In this document: piece by piece, positions 8,948 to 17,479 of the stretch
Position numbering within the stretch: position 1 is the stretch's first letter
Layout of the letters: the number at the start of each line of letters is the position of its first letter
Source of the DNA: Natronosalvus sp042663485
GTDB taxonomy: Archaea; Halobacteriota; Halobacteria; Halobacteriales; Natrialbaceae
Length of the DNA: 64,000 nt
Strand: one strand, 5' to 3'
Assembly: GCA_042663485.1 (NCBI GenBank)
Contig: JBHTAF010000001.1
Position numbers and translations under genes: made by a program
Notes under the pieces: model-generated
The model's input: the letters and a program-made list of their open reading frames with translations, nothing else
Databases searched by the model: none
What the model was told of the DNA's origin: nothing

Positions 8948-9334
8948 CCGTTCACAAGGGCTGAAATCCCCTATAACGTCGGTTTCATCGGTCTTTGAAC
9001 CGACAATTCCGATTTCCTCTCTGCGATCGCCGATCCGCCGTCGAACGTCTCCGTCGAATCGGCGAGTATCCGATTACTGACGATTCACTAACAGATACTA
9101 ATAAGAATCTGTCTGTAGTCTTCACCGGATAGCATGAGGGCGAGAAATGGAAGAAACCAATGACCGCTGGCGATAACTCAGCGGACAGAACGCGGATAGG
9201 CACGCCAGGTGGGAAGCGATCGGCCCAGAGGCAAAACTGGAATACGGCTCGGCCACTCTCGCCTCGCTCCAACTCGAGCACACCCTCCTCTGTCACATCG
9301 AACGACGAAAGAACAGTCCGGACGTATCACACCG
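8948..9334. other. 387-bp non-coding gap
   Basis: Sits between the sugar-dehydrogenase-like gene and the CapA-like gene. It includes an AT-rich patch at about 9070-9120 that may hold the promoter of the downstream gene. I see no coding-like frame, tRNA or repeat. Confidence 0.5.
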
Positions 9335-10522
9335 ATGAGTAGGAAACGACGGGCGTTCCTCGCCGCTGTGGGCTCCGTGGCGGTCGGGGGGTGCGTCAGA
9401 AACGGGAATGAGAACCCCGATTCGTCCGATCCTCCAACGGCGGCCAGAGGGAGGGATACGGCCGACAATACGAGTGCGGCGAATAATACGACCACGACCG
9501 ACGATAACGACACGTCATCGACCGACAGTCGTGAGCCCCCCGAAACGACGATCGGGTTCGCTGGCGACACGATGGTCGGACGGAGCCTCAACCAGATCTA
9601 CGGCCAGGAAGACGTCGACCCGGCAAGCATCTGGGGCGACTTCCGACCCAGGCTCCAGTCTCTCGACGGCGTTTTCTGTAACCTCGAGTGCTGCCTCTCA
9701 CAGCGCGGTGAACGGTACCCCGGCCTGCCGTATTACTTTCGGGGCAATCCCGAGTGGGCCGTCCCTGCACTCAGCGTCGGAAACGTGCAGTTCACGGCAT
9801 TGGCCAACAATCACGCGATGGATTTCGGAACCGTGGCCCTGATCGATACGATAGACGTGCTCGAGGAGGAAGGAATCGAGAACGCGGGTACCGGCGAGAC
9901 GCCCGCAGCAGCGCACGAACCGGCCATATTTTCTGTCGGTGACGTCGACGTCGCTGCCATTTCGTTCTCGGATCAATATCAGGGGCACGCCGTTACCGAC
10001 GACCGGCCCGGAATCGCCTGGGCGAAGACGGATGCCGATAATCCGGAAACGCAGCGAGTCGTCGGAAACGCGATCGAACGTGCACGATCAGCAGACCCGG
10101 ACTTGGTCGTCGCGTCGATCCACTGGGGCGGAAATTGGGTCGAACACCCCAGTGATCAACTCGTCGCGTTCAGTCACTGGCTCGTCGATCAGGGTGTGGA
10201 TATCGTTCACGGACACAGTGCACACGTCGTCCAGGCCGTCGAGCGGTACAACGACGGCGTCGTCCTCCACGATACCGGCGATCTCGTCGACGACTTCGGG
10301 ATCAAGGGCGATCTGGGCAACGACAAGAGTTACCTCTTCGAGATTACGATCAAAGACGACGACCTCGAGGAGATACGGCTCACTCCGTTCCACATAGACG
10401 ACGGCGTTTCTCGAGCCAGCGAGGACGAGGCGGCCTGGCTCCGGGAGACGATGCGGGAACGCTCAGACCCGTTCGAGACGACGTACGAACGGGATGGTGA
10501 CGGCCTCGTCGTTCAACTTTGA
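9335..10522 (+). CDS. CapA-family metallophosphatase-like lipoprotein
   Basis: A 395-residue protein of the CapA/PgsA family (poly-gamma-glutamate and capsule related, metallophosphoesterase fold). ATG 9335 begins a signal MSRKRRAFLAAVGSVAVGGC with lipobox Cys, followed by a Thr/Asn/Asp-rich linker suited to glycosylation. Family motifs are GFAGDTMVGR, FCNLECCLS, ALANNHAMDFG, ASIHWGGNW and VHGHSAHVVQ. The metal-site residues therefore look intact. Poly-gamma-glutamate capsules occur in some alkaliphilic haloarchaea, but no capB/capC neighbours are present, so a direct role in polymer synthesis is unproven. Confidence 0.86.
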   Translation: MSRKRRAFLAAVGSVAVGGCVRNGNENPDSSDPPTAARGRDTADNTSAANNTTTTDDNDTSSTDSREPPETTIGFAGDTMVGRSLNQIYGQEDVDPASIWGDFRPRLQSLDGVFCNLECCLSQRGERYPGLPYYFRGNPEWAVPALSVGNVQFTALANNHAMDFGTVALIDTIDVLEEEGIENAGTGETPAAAHEPAIFSVGDVDVAAISFSDQYQGHAVTDDRPGIAWAKTDADNPETQRVVGNAIERARSADPDLVVASIHWGGNWVEHPSDQLVAFSHWLVDQGVDIVHGHSAHVVQAVERYNDGVVLHDTGDLVDDFGIKGDLGNDKSYLFEITIKDDDLEEIRLTPFHIDDGVSRASEDEAAWLRETMRERSDPFETTYERDGDGLVVQL

Positions 10523-10865
10523 ATCGGTCGCGAGTCAGTGACGGCTCAGCACTGTCTGCGATCTGCCGACTCTCCGTGGCGGTGAGCGCGGTCCCGACCA
10601 TCGCCGAACACACGCCCGAAGCGGTCGGTGACGTGGGCTCGCAGTGGAACCAGGTGGAGTCGATCTCGAGGCCCCAGTCGCTCACTGCCAAAGGGACCAC
10701 CTCCCGTTTTCACACTACTATCGCAGGAAGTGACCGGAGCCGCGACGGATGTAAGTTCCACTCCACGTTTTCGCCTGATTGCGAGATAACTAATCCGGAA
10801 GCAGGTGCGCTGTGGTTCGCGTAAACGGCAGAGCCGTACTGACTACGAAACGACCGGAAGGAAGG
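10523..10865. other. 343-bp non-coding gap
   Basis: Lies between the CapA-like gene and the 3' end of tRNA-Tyr. I see no convincing gene in it on either strand. Confidence 0.45.
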
Positions 10866-10939
10866 TCCGCTCTCCCCGATTTGAACGGGGGGCAAGTCGA
10901 TCTACAGTCGACTGCTCTACCAGGCTGAGCTAAGAGCGG
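10866..10939 (-). tRNA. tRNA-Tyr (anticodon GUA)
   Basis: A 74-nt tRNA on the minus strand. The acceptor arms CCGCTCT and AGAGCGG pair fully, with discriminator A. The D arm is GCTC/GAGC, the anticodon arm GTCGA-CTGTAGA-TCGAC gives anticodon GTA, and the T arm is CCCCG-TTCAAAT-CGGGG. The C1-G72 pair is typical of archaeal tRNA-Tyr. No intron is visible in the anticodon loop and CCA is not encoded. Confidence 0.97.
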
Positions 10940-10965
10940 TCACTCATACGTAGCAGACGAAGGCG

Positions 10966-10973
10966 GTATAAGG
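10966..10973 (-). promoter_or_regulatory. TATA box of tRNA-Tyr
   Basis: On the minus strand CCTTATAC lies 27-34 bp upstream of the tRNA 5' end, the expected archaeal TATA position. Confidence 0.55.
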
Positions 10974-11034
10974 GTTATTATTCGCACCGTGTGTTACACC
11001 CGTCGGACGCGTGGGAAGTTTCATATAGGATGAG

Positions 11035-11043
11035 TTATAATAT
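11035..11043 (+). promoter_or_regulatory. TATA box for the cdrL-like gene (leaderless promoter)
   Basis: TTATAATAT lies 21-29 bp before the ATG at 11064, so transcription should begin at about the start codon. Confidence 0.55.
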
Positions 11044-11063
11044 GGTCGGTAACTGAATCGACC

Positions 11064-11678
11064 ATGGGCAAGATCACGTTCCGCGCAGACGACGACCTCG
11101 TCGCCGAACTCGAGGCCTTCGATGCCTCGAAGAGCGAGGTCATGCGCGAGGCACTCCGAGCGTACCTGGACGAGCAGCCGACAGACGGTGTCGACGCCCG
11201 TCCGACCGACGACGCTCGCGCCGACGCTCCGGACGACAGCCTCGACGCCTTACTCGAGGAACGGATCGACTCCCTGCTCGAGCAGCGATTGTCCGCTCGT
11301 CACTCATCGAGCGGCCAGGATGTCAACGTCTCCATCGCGCTCGAGGGTGTCGAAGCGGCGCGCGCACGCGAGACCGAATCCACTGCCACTCCGGCTGACG
11401 AAACGCGCGCGGCCGACCACTCGAGCGCCTCAAACGGTTCGACGCGAGACCATCCGGCGCGTTCGGTCGATGACCGTTCCGCTCGAGGCGCACACGCCTG
11501 TGGCCAGTGTGGAACGGGACTCGAGTCCGAACACGTCTTCTGTCCCAACTGCGGCGAGAAGGCGACCCACCGCGTCTTCTGTGACTGTGGGGACGAGGTA
11601 CGATCGGACTGGGCGTTCTGCCCGAGCTGCGGGCGTCGAACGCCCGCAGCGGACGTGCTCGAGTCGAATCAGTCGTGA
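11064..11678 (+). CDS. cdrL: Ribbon-helix-helix regulator with C-terminal double zinc ribbon (CdrL-like)
   Basis: A 204-residue protein. Residues 1-40 (GKITFRADDDLVAELEAFD...SEVMREALRAYL) form an RHH DNA-binding domain. An acidic, disordered middle follows, then two C-terminal zinc ribbons: CGQCGTGL...FCPNCG and FCDCG...FCPSCG (about residues 147-192). It lies just upstream of cdrS-ftsZ2. In Halobacterium and Haloferax a long RHH protein, CdrL, is encoded there and acts on the cdrS-ftsZ2 promoter. The name rests on this synteny plus the RHH domain. Likely target sites are the GTAAGAC repeats at 11701-11873. The gene has its own leaderless promoter. Confidence 0.8.
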   Translation: MGKITFRADDDLVAELEAFDASKSEVMREALRAYLDEQPTDGVDARPTDDARADAPDDSLDALLEERIDSLLEQRLSARHSSSGQDVNVSIALEGVEAARARETESTATPADETRAADHSSASNGSTRDHPARSVDDRSARGAHACGQCGTGLESEHVFCPNCGEKATHRVFCDCGDEVRSDWAFCPSCGRRTPAADVLESNQS

Positions 11679-11700
11679 CTGTCATACAAACGATTCCGTC

Positions 11701-11873
11701 GTAAGACACAGACGGTCACGGACGCCGATAGTTTTAATACCTACCAGCCTGTTGGCTACAGTCGCGTAAGACGGTTGTCTTACAGCGGGTGGATGCCACC
11801 CGGGAATCGGCCGCAGTCGGTCGATTCGACGTGTAAGACACGCCGCGTCTGACAGGGGCGCGCACCGTCTTAC
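11701..11873. promoter_or_regulatory. cdrS-ftsZ2 control region with repeated GTAAGAC/GTCTTAC boxes
   Basis: Five exact copies of the 7-mer lie in 173 bp: GTAAGAC at 11701, 11766 and 11833, and its reverse complement GTCTTAC at 11777 and 11867. A near-copy, GTCTGAC, is at 11847. The 11766/11777 pair forms a perfect palindrome with a 4-bp spacer; the 11833/11847 pair is similar with a 7-bp spacer. RHH dimers bind such short repeated boxes, and two RHH genes flank the region, so this is the probable operator array for CdrL and/or CdrS. Confidence 0.65.
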
Positions 11874-11893
11874 CCAATACGGGGAATACAATA

Positions 11894-12073
11894 ATGGAGC
11901 GTGTGACACTGCGAATACCGAAACAGCAGATCGAAGAAGTCGAACAGCTGGTCGAAACGGGGGAGTTTCCAAACCGGAGTGAAGCTATCCGTTCGGCCGT
12001 ACGAGAGATGATCAACGACCAGTACGAGGGTCGCCACGAACAGCCGGGTAAACGCGGCTGGGCGAAGGTGTAA
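11894..12073 (+). CDS. cdrS: Short ribbon-helix-helix cell-division regulator CdrS
   Basis: A 59-residue RHH protein beginning MERVTLRIPKQQIEEVEQLV and ending KRGWAKV, nearly all of it the RHH fold: the beta strand VTLRIPK followed by helices containing FPNRSEAIRSAVREMI. It ends 2 bp before ftsZ2, so the two are co-transcribed, as in Halobacterium and Haloferax, where CdrS controls ftsZ2 and timing of division. Length and position match the described CdrS proteins. A GTCTTAC box lies 21-27 bp before the ATG, where TATA-binding protein would sit. Confidence 0.93.
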   Translation: MERVTLRIPKQQIEEVEQLVETGEFPNRSEAIRSAVREMINDQYEGRHEQPGKRGWAKV

Positions 12074-12075
12074 CG

Positions 12076-13302
12076 ATGCAGGACATCGTGCAAGACGCCC
12101 TCGAGAACGCCGAAGAAGAGGCCAAGAACATGGACGGCTCCCTCGATGACGACGAGTTCGGGGAGCCCCGAATCGTCATCATCGGGTGCGGTGGAGCCGG
12201 CAACAACACGATCAACCGGCTGTACAACATCGGTGTCGAAGGCGCGGAGACGATCGCGATCAACACCGACAAGCAGCACCTGAAGATGATCGAAGCCGAC
12301 ACCAAGATCCTCGTGGGCAAGTCGCTCACGAACGGACTGGGCGCCGGCGGCGACCCCTCGATGGGCGAGCGTGCCACCGAGATGGCCCAGGGCACGATCA
12401 AGGAGGTCCTCGGAGACGCGGACCTCGTCTTCGTCACGGCCGGCATGGGTGGCGGTACCGGCACCGGTGCCGCCCCCGTCGCCTCGAAGATCGCCAAAGA
12501 GCAAGGCGCCATCGTCGTCGGGATGGTCTCGACGCCGTTCAACGTCGAACGCGCCCGCACGGTCAAAGCCGAGGAAGGCCTCGAGAAGCTGCGCGAGCAG
12601 GCCGACTCGATCATCGTGCTGGACAACAACCGGCTGCTCGACTACGTCCCGAATCTGCCGATCGGTAAGGCGTTCTCGGTGATGGACCAGATCATCGCCG
12701 AGACCGTCAAGGGCATCTCCGAGACGATCACCCAGCCGAGCCTGATCAACCTGGACTACGCGGACATGTCTACGATCATGAACCAGGGCGGCGTCGCGGT
12801 GATGCTCGTGGGGGAGACCCAGGACAAGAACAAGACCGAGGAGGTCGTCCGCGACGCGATGAACCATCCGCTGTTGGACGTCGACTACCGCGGCGCCTCC
12901 GGCGGACTGGTCCACATCACCGGCGGCCCCGACCTCACGCTGAAGGAGGCCGAAGGGATCGCCGACAACATCACCGAGCGCCTCGAGGCCTCGGCGAACG
13001 TGATCTGGGGCGCCCGGATCCAGGAGAGCTACAAGGGCAAGGTGCGGGTCATGGCGATCATGACCGGCGTCCAGAGCGCGCAGGTGCTCGGCCCGAGTAC
13101 GCAGAAACAGGCCGACAAATCCCGCGCCAGCCTCGAGGGCGTGACCGAGGCGGACTTCGACGCGAGCCAGAACGTCTCGCAGTCCCAGCACGGTCGCGGC
13201 CAGAGTCAGCAACCGAGCGGACGTAACTCGGGCTTCGGCGCCCAGAGCGACGGCGGGCGCGACCAGCTCGAGCGGAACAACGGCGTCGACGTCATCCGGT
13301 AA
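12076..13302 (+). CDS. ftsZ2: Cell division protein FtsZ2
   Basis: A 408-residue tubulin-family GTPase forming the archaeal division ring. The core starts at RIVIIGCGGAGNNTINRL; the tubulin signature GGGTGTGAAP is intact (about residues 131-140); and the T7-loop region LINLDYADMSTIM holds catalytic Asp residues. The C-terminal tail is Gln/Ser/Gly-rich and ends in a conserved-looking GVDVIR peptide, probably for partner binding. The cdrS-ftsZ2 operon order identifies this as FtsZ2 rather than FtsZ1. A disordered acidic N-terminal extension of about 36 residues precedes the GTPase domain. Confidence 0.95.
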   Translation: MQDIVQDALENAEEEAKNMDGSLDDDEFGEPRIVIIGCGGAGNNTINRLYNIGVEGAETIAINTDKQHLKMIEADTKILVGKSLTNGLGAGGDPSMGERATEMAQGTIKEVLGDADLVFVTAGMGGGTGTGAAPVASKIAKEQGAIVVGMVSTPFNVERARTVKAEEGLEKLREQADSIIVLDNNRLLDYVPNLPIGKAFSVMDQIIAETVKGISETITQPSLINLDYADMSTIMNQGGVAVMLVGETQDKNKTEEVVRDAMNHPLLDVDYRGASGGLVHITGGPDLTLKEAEGIADNITERLEASANVIWGARIQESYKGKVRVMAIMTGVQSAQVLGPSTQKQADKSRASLEGVTEADFDASQNVSQSQHGRGQSQQPSGRNSGFGAQSDGGRDQLERNNGVDVIR

Positions 13303-13601
13303 CGCGGCGTCCGGTTGTTGGACTGTTCGCCTCGAACAGGCGAAACGACATTGCAATCACGACGACACACCATCGGTCGGCCGCCTGCGGCGGCCCTGAC
13401 ACACCGCCGCCGCAGGACACCACACCAGACACACCACTTTGGCCGACCGACGCTTTCACGCCCTCGAGTGACGACGCTCGACGTGACACTGTCTAACGGC
13501 AGGCGACCCGCGAGCACCGCTGGCCGCTCTCGAGCCGTTTCGAACGATAGTAGAACAGCAATCTCGACAACGTAATACGCCGAAAGTTTGCTCGAGAGAA
13601 C
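13303..13601. other. Intergenic between ftsZ2 and ncsA
   Basis: A 299-bp convergent intergenic stretch. It has a CCGCCTGCGGCGG hairpin at about 13380-13392, which could help end ftsZ2 transcription, though no poly-T tract follows closely. I see no gene. Confidence 0.4.
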
Positions 13602-14570
13602 TCAAACGGCGTGGATCGATTCGAGCAGCGAGCACTTCCGACAGACCTCCCGTGTCGTCGTCGACCCGCACTCGGTACACGCCTGAAGGTCGGCGTCGTC
13701 GCCGTCTTCGTCATAGCGATCCGCGACGATGCCGGCGAGTTCCTCGTAGCCCGAGAGGATGGAGTGGCGCGTTCCGGGGTGATTTTCCTCGAGGCCGTAG
13801 AGGAGTTGCTGGATCTCGCCGCGGTAGGCCTCGCTCGAGTGGGGACACTCGGTGATGTGGGCGGGCAGGTCCCGGAGGTGGGCGTAGAGAGCGACTTCCT
13901 TCTCGGGGACGTCCCGAAGTGGTTTGGCCCGGGGGACGAAGTTGTCCTGGTCCCGGCGTTCGTCGAGCGGGCCGAGGCTCGCGTCGAAGTGCTTGGCGAT
14001 CTGGGAGACGTCGCCCTCGAGGAAGTTCATCAGGGCCGTCTGGGCCTCGTCGTCGAGGTTGTGGCCGGTGAGCATCAGGTCAGCACCGAAGCGGTCGGCG
14101 TACTTCTCGAGGAGGTCGCGCCGGAAGACGCCGCAGTAGGCGCAGGCAGCCATGTTCTCGGGATCGTCCTCGACGACGCGATCCATTCGGACGTCGAACT
14201 CCTCTTCGTAACTCACCACCTCGTGACGGATGTCGAGGTCCTCGGTCAACTCGAGGCAGGCCGCCAAGCTCTCGTCGCGGTAGCCCTCGATGCCCTCGTG
14301 GATCGTGAGACAGACGAGTTCGATCCGGGGGTCCTCGGCGAAGGTCTCCGAGAGGATCTGGGTCAGGACGACGCTGTCCTTCCCGCCTGAGAGGCCGATT
14401 ACCCACGTCTGGGGGTTCTCGGGACTGGCGTCTCGCGGGACCAGGTCGTCGCGACGAATCCGTCGCCGGACCCGCTTGTCGACGGACTCGAGGAAGTGGT
14501 CTTCACAGAGGTGCGCCCCCGAGTAGGCGGCGTGCATCACCGCCTCGGCGTCACACCGGTTGCAGTTCAT
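13602..14570 (-). CDS. ncsA: tRNA 2-thiolation protein NcsA (TtcA/Ctu1 family)
   Basis: A 322-residue PP-loop ATPase that adenylates tRNA uridine for 2-thiolation at position 34; in haloarchaea it works with ubiquitin-like SAMP2 as sulfur carrier. The N-terminal zinc finger is CNRC...H/C (residues 3-24 region); the PP-loop is GLSGGKDSV; and the active-site cysteine pair lies in ACAYCGVFRRD and ECPHSSEAYR. A second zinc ribbon, CTECG...CRKC, ends the protein. The start is the ATG complementary to 14568-14570, directly preceding the zinc finger. Transcribed alone. Confidence 0.93.
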   Translation of the reverse strand: MNCNRCDAEAVMHAAYSGAHLCEDHFLESVDKRVRRRIRRDDLVPRDASPENPQTWVIGLSGGKDSVVLTQILSETFAEDPRIELVCLTIHEGIEGYRDESLAACLELTEDLDIRHEVVSYEEEFDVRMDRVVEDDPENMAACAYCGVFRRDLLEKYADRFGADLMLTGHNLDDEAQTALMNFLEGDVSQIAKHFDASLGPLDERRDQDNFVPRAKPLRDVPEKEVALYAHLRDLPAHITECPHSSEAYRGEIQQLLYGLEENHPGTRHSILSGYEELAGIVADRYDEDGDDADLQACTECGSTTTREVCRKCSLLESIHAV

Positions 14571-14676
14571 CGACTCGAGGTAGCGGGTTCGGGGGGAAAC
14601 GCGTTTCGCTCCGCACTGGCGGCGGGTGATCGCTCCTCGCCGGCTATAACCGGTCGCTTCTCGACAGTTGCAACGT

Positions 14677-15534
14677 CTAGTTGGTCGCGTCGACGGCGTC
14701 GGCCTTGTCATCGGCGCCAGCACCGGAATCGCCACCAGCGTCGGCGTCGACGGCGTCGCCACGGTCGTCCGACGCCTCGAGCGTGTAGATCCCGTGGGCC
14801 GCTTCGATCGCGTCGGCCCCACCCTCGAGCGCGGTCAGCAGGAGGCCGACGTACTGGTCGCGGACGCTCGAGGAGAACAGTTCGTGGCCACCGTCGTAGA
14901 GGACCACGTGTTCGGGCGGTACCCGCTCGCCGATGGGCTGGTGGTCGATGATGGGATCTTTGAGCGAACAGAAGACGACGGCGTCGTGGTCGATCGCCAG
15001 TAAGTCCCCCTGAGCGCGGCGCGTCTCCCGGACGAACGACGGCGAGACCCACTTCGGGCTGGTCGCGAGCTGGTGGTCCGTCGCGAGGTCGCCGATGGCC
15101 GACCGGTCGGTCTCGCCGCGCGGAAGGAACGGCGCGCTCGTCGGAATCTGGGAAAGGAGGTCGAGGACCGGGTTGGGAACCCGCTCGTTGTACCCCCACC
15201 ACGGACTCAGGTAGACGTGGTTGTCCGCGCCGTCGAGCGCCTGGGCGACGAGCGAGCCCGCGCTGTGAGCCAACAGTTGATAGTCCTCGAGGTCGACGAC
15301 GTACTCGGCGACGGGCTCGAGCCAGTCGGCTTTGAAGTCGTCGATGTTCGTCGGGAGTTCGAACGCGTGGACGCGGTAGCCGGCGTTGGCGAGCGTCCCG
15401 ACGAGCCAGCTGACGTTCTCGTGAGTCCAGCGATTCCCGAAGCCCATAACGAAGACGAGGTCCTCCTCGCCCTCGTCGTTGAAGATTCGATGGCGCATCT
15501 CGGCTGTCCATTCGTCGGGAAGTGACAAAAGCAT
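14677..15534 (-). CDS. Alpha/beta hydrolase
   Basis: About 285 residues with an alpha/beta-hydrolase fold. The oxyanion region is FVMGFGNRWTHEN, the nucleophile elbow is LLAHSAGSL (catalytic Ser), an Asp lies in SLKDPIIDHQ, and the catalytic His sits in LYDGGHELFSS. The C-terminal 40 residues are acidic, Gly/Ala-rich and disordered. The start at 15534 (MLLSLPDEW) is preferred; 15500 (MRHRIF) is an alternative. Substrate unknown; it could be a lipase/esterase or peptidase-like enzyme. It is divergent from the thioesterase-like gene at 15630, sharing a 95-bp promoter region. Confidence 0.8.
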   Translation of the reverse strand: MLLSLPDEWTAEMRHRIFNDEGEEDLVFVMGFGNRWTHENVSWLVGTLANAGYRVHAFELPTNIDDFKADWLEPVAEYVVDLEDYQLLAHSAGSLVAQALDGADNHVYLSPWWGYNERVPNPVLDLLSQIPTSAPFLPRGETDRSAIGDLATDHQLATSPKWVSPSFVRETRRAQGDLLAIDHDAVVFCSLKDPIIDHQPIGERVPPEHVVLYDGGHELFSSSVRDQYVGLLLTALEGGADAIEAAHGIYTLEASDDRGDAVDADAGGDSGAGADDKADAVDATN

Positions 15535-15629
15535 ACGCTGTCCGTCGCTGGACTCGGGGTGGAAGCCAGCCGTCCACACGCCAGGATCGAAGCCGCTACG
15601 TCGCCCCTTCGAGATGGACGACGTACGCA

Positions 15630-16097
15630 ATGCCCGAATCCCTTCGGACGAAACTCGCGCGCTATCGCTTCAACCTCTTTCCGGCCTACCGACTCGCCGG
15701 CGGCCGGGTTCGATACATCGCGAGTGACTGGCAAGAGGTTCGCGTCTCGATCCCGCGTAGTTGGCGGACGAAGAACGTCTTCGGGACGACCTTCGGCGGG
15801 AGCATCTACGCTGCCATCGATCCGATTTACGCGATGATGCTCATCCAGGCACTCGAGGACTCCTACGTCGTCTGGGACAAAGGCGCGACGATCGAGTTCG
15901 AGAAGCCGGCCAAAGAGACGCTGTACGCCAGGTTTCGGCTCTCGGACGCGGAACTCGAGGAAATCGAGTCGATCCTCGAGACCGAGTCCTCCACGACCCG
16001 GACCTACGCGGTCGACATCGTTGCCGCGGACGGCACCCGCCACGCGAGAGCCGAGAAGGAGGTATACGTCGGGACTGACGAGTCGAAGCGTGCGTAA
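15630..16097 (+). CDS. Hotdog-fold thioesterase-like protein (DUF4442)
   Basis: A 155-residue single-domain protein matching the DUF4442 hotdog family: NLFPAYRLAGGRVRYIA, then TKNVFGTTFGGSIYAAIDPIY around the central helix, then a C-terminal strand pattern typical of acyl-CoA thioesterase relatives. The usual catalytic Asp/Glu may be the D in AAIDPIYAMM. Substrate unknown, probably an acyl thioester. The ATG at 15630 is the first one agreeing with the domain. It is divergent from the alpha/beta hydrolase, so a shared lipid-related role is possible but unproven. Confidence 0.8.
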   Translation: MPESLRTKLARYRFNLFPAYRLAGGRVRYIASDWQEVRVSIPRSWRTKNVFGTTFGGSIYAAIDPIYAMMLIQALEDSYVVWDKGATIEFEKPAKETLYARFRLSDAELEEIESILETESSTTRTYAVDIVAADGTRHARAEKEVYVGTDESKRA

Positions 16098-16186
16098 ACC
16101 GGCGTTTGCGGAGGCGATCGAGCGAGTTCGCTGATCGGCACAGGTCGAGGAAAACCGTTTTGCCCGACTCGCCCCAACCTCGAGCC

Positions 16187-16840
16187 ATGAGCGGATTCAG
16201 CCGGGACGACGCCGTCGACAGGGTGGAGGCGATCCTCGAGACCGTCGACTCGGAACCACTGCCGGTCCCCGTCCGCGAGGTGTGGGTCTACGGCGACCTC
16301 GCGCTCGGGCTCGACCCCGTCGACCGCCTGGACGTCTACCTGACGAAGGACATCCTGATGCGCGACGAACCCGAGGCGGAAGCCGAGTTCGAGGAGAGCC
16401 ACGGCGTCAAGGGCGTCGGCAAGTCGGTTCGAGCCGAGTGGGCCCGCGCCCATCCCGAGTACCTCCGGGCCAACGCGAACGGCCACGCGGCCCCCGAGAA
16501 GTGCCTCGCCGCGCAGTTGCTCGCCGACGACGAACCGGTCCACCTCGAGGTCTGCAACGCCCGGTTCGAGGACAACGTGACCCAGCGCCTGCGCGGCGCG
16601 CGTTTGCGCGAGGACTACACGCAGTTACTCGACCCGCGGGGCGTCTGTCTCTGGTCCGACGGAGTTCGCAGTGACGACGCCCTCGAGAAGGTGCGAAACA
16701 GTGAACTGGCGTTTCCCACGCTGTCGGGCGCGCTCGAGATGCTCGGGATGGACGACGCTGAGGCCCAGGAGGCCGCGGAGGCGGTCCACGCCTGGCGCGA
16801 CGAACAGGCGGGGGCAACAGTTCGCGGCGACGTGTTGTAA
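16187..16840 (+). CDS. Haloarchaeal conserved protein, nucleotidyltransferase-like N-terminus
   Basis: A 217-residue protein found, as far as I can recall, only in haloarchaea. Residues 28-48 (VWVYGDLALGLDPVDRLDVYL) have the spacing of a minimal nucleotidyltransferase core, with G and S of the GS motif replaced by GD and paired Asp residues present. The C-terminal half is helical and charged. Function unknown; no firm enzymatic claim can be made. ATG 16187 follows a purine-rich stretch. It is downstream of the thioesterase-like gene by 89 bp and may be read with it. Confidence 0.65.
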   Translation: MSGFSRDDAVDRVEAILETVDSEPLPVPVREVWVYGDLALGLDPVDRLDVYLTKDILMRDEPEAEAEFEESHGVKGVGKSVRAEWARAHPEYLRANANGHAAPEKCLAAQLLADDEPVHLEVCNARFEDNVTQRLRGARLREDYTQLLDPRGVCLWSDGVRSDDALEKVRNSELAFPTLSGALEMLGMDDAEAQEAAEAVHAWRDEQAGATVRGDVL

Positions 16841-16934
16841 GGGTGAATTTATCGACCCACTGGTTTCGATTTTCTATTTGTAGCTGATAACCAGTAGCAC
16901 TTGCACAAGATGCCTACAACTGGCCCTAATCGAG

Positions 16935-17318
16935 CTAAAACAGGTAATAAAAGGAGAGTGCCAGAGTAGCCAAAAGAAGCACTAGCAGAACAAGCCACCA
17001 CCCGTTTCCACCTGATGTCGGCCGAGCAACATCGACCTCTGTCGGGTCCTGATAAGGCGATATCGTGGAAGCGTTACACTCATCACAGGTGAACGGCTTT
17101 CGATCGTGAACGTGACCGCATTTTGTGCAATACCACTGTCCGCTCATCGACTTTTTCGTATTACTAGAAGCGAGAGACTCCGTAGACGAAGGCCGATGTT
17201 GGATTAAAACTGTGTGTTCACAGCCCTCACACTTTTCAGGATTTGAGTTATGTATCCGTCCACAACTTTCACATCGCCATTTTACTTTGCCACTCCCCAG
17301 CCTGTCAAGGAGCCCCAT
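16935..17318 (-). CDS. Zinc-ribbon tail-anchored membrane protein
   Basis: A 127-residue protein with two rubredoxin-like CPxCG-type knuckle pairs: WRCESCGRIH...KCEGCEH (residues 14-36) and WYCTKCGHVH...TCDECNA (about 62-83). One C-terminal transmembrane helix, WWLVLLVLLLATLALSFYYL, would make it tail-anchored with the fingers in the cytoplasm. The gene is distinctly richer in A+T than its neighbours and uses codons such as AAA, TCA and ATA, suggesting recent acquisition. Function unknown; zinc ribbons of this kind usually mediate protein or nucleic-acid contacts. Confidence 0.75.
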   Translation of the reverse strand: MGLLDRLGSGKVKWRCESCGRIHNSNPEKCEGCEHTVLIQHRPSSTESLASSNTKKSMSGQWYCTKCGHVHDRKPFTCDECNASTISPYQDPTEVDVARPTSGGNGWWLVLLVLLLATLALSFYYLF

Positions 17319-17479
17319 CTCGAAACTGAACTTATCATCTATCGATTGTAAGTATACCGGTGGTGTTCCATGCGAGTTACCTCTCCGCTACTGACCAGCG
17401 GGGTCAAACCCTCTGGACTCGAAAAACGAACCCGCATCGGTGACAACGCGTTTTTGCCCCTCGAGGCCAAACGAGAGCT

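Noticed and set aside
10519..10824. 101-codon + strand frame in the gap before tRNA-Tyr
   Set aside because: Low-complexity Ser/Thr/Arg composition, no start context and no homology; left as non-coding.
11734..13356. 540-codon minus-strand frame across ftsZ2
   Set aside because: Entirely antisense to ftsZ2 and cdrS, with Val/Leu/Arg/Asp-rich sequence mirroring the real gene; not a gene.
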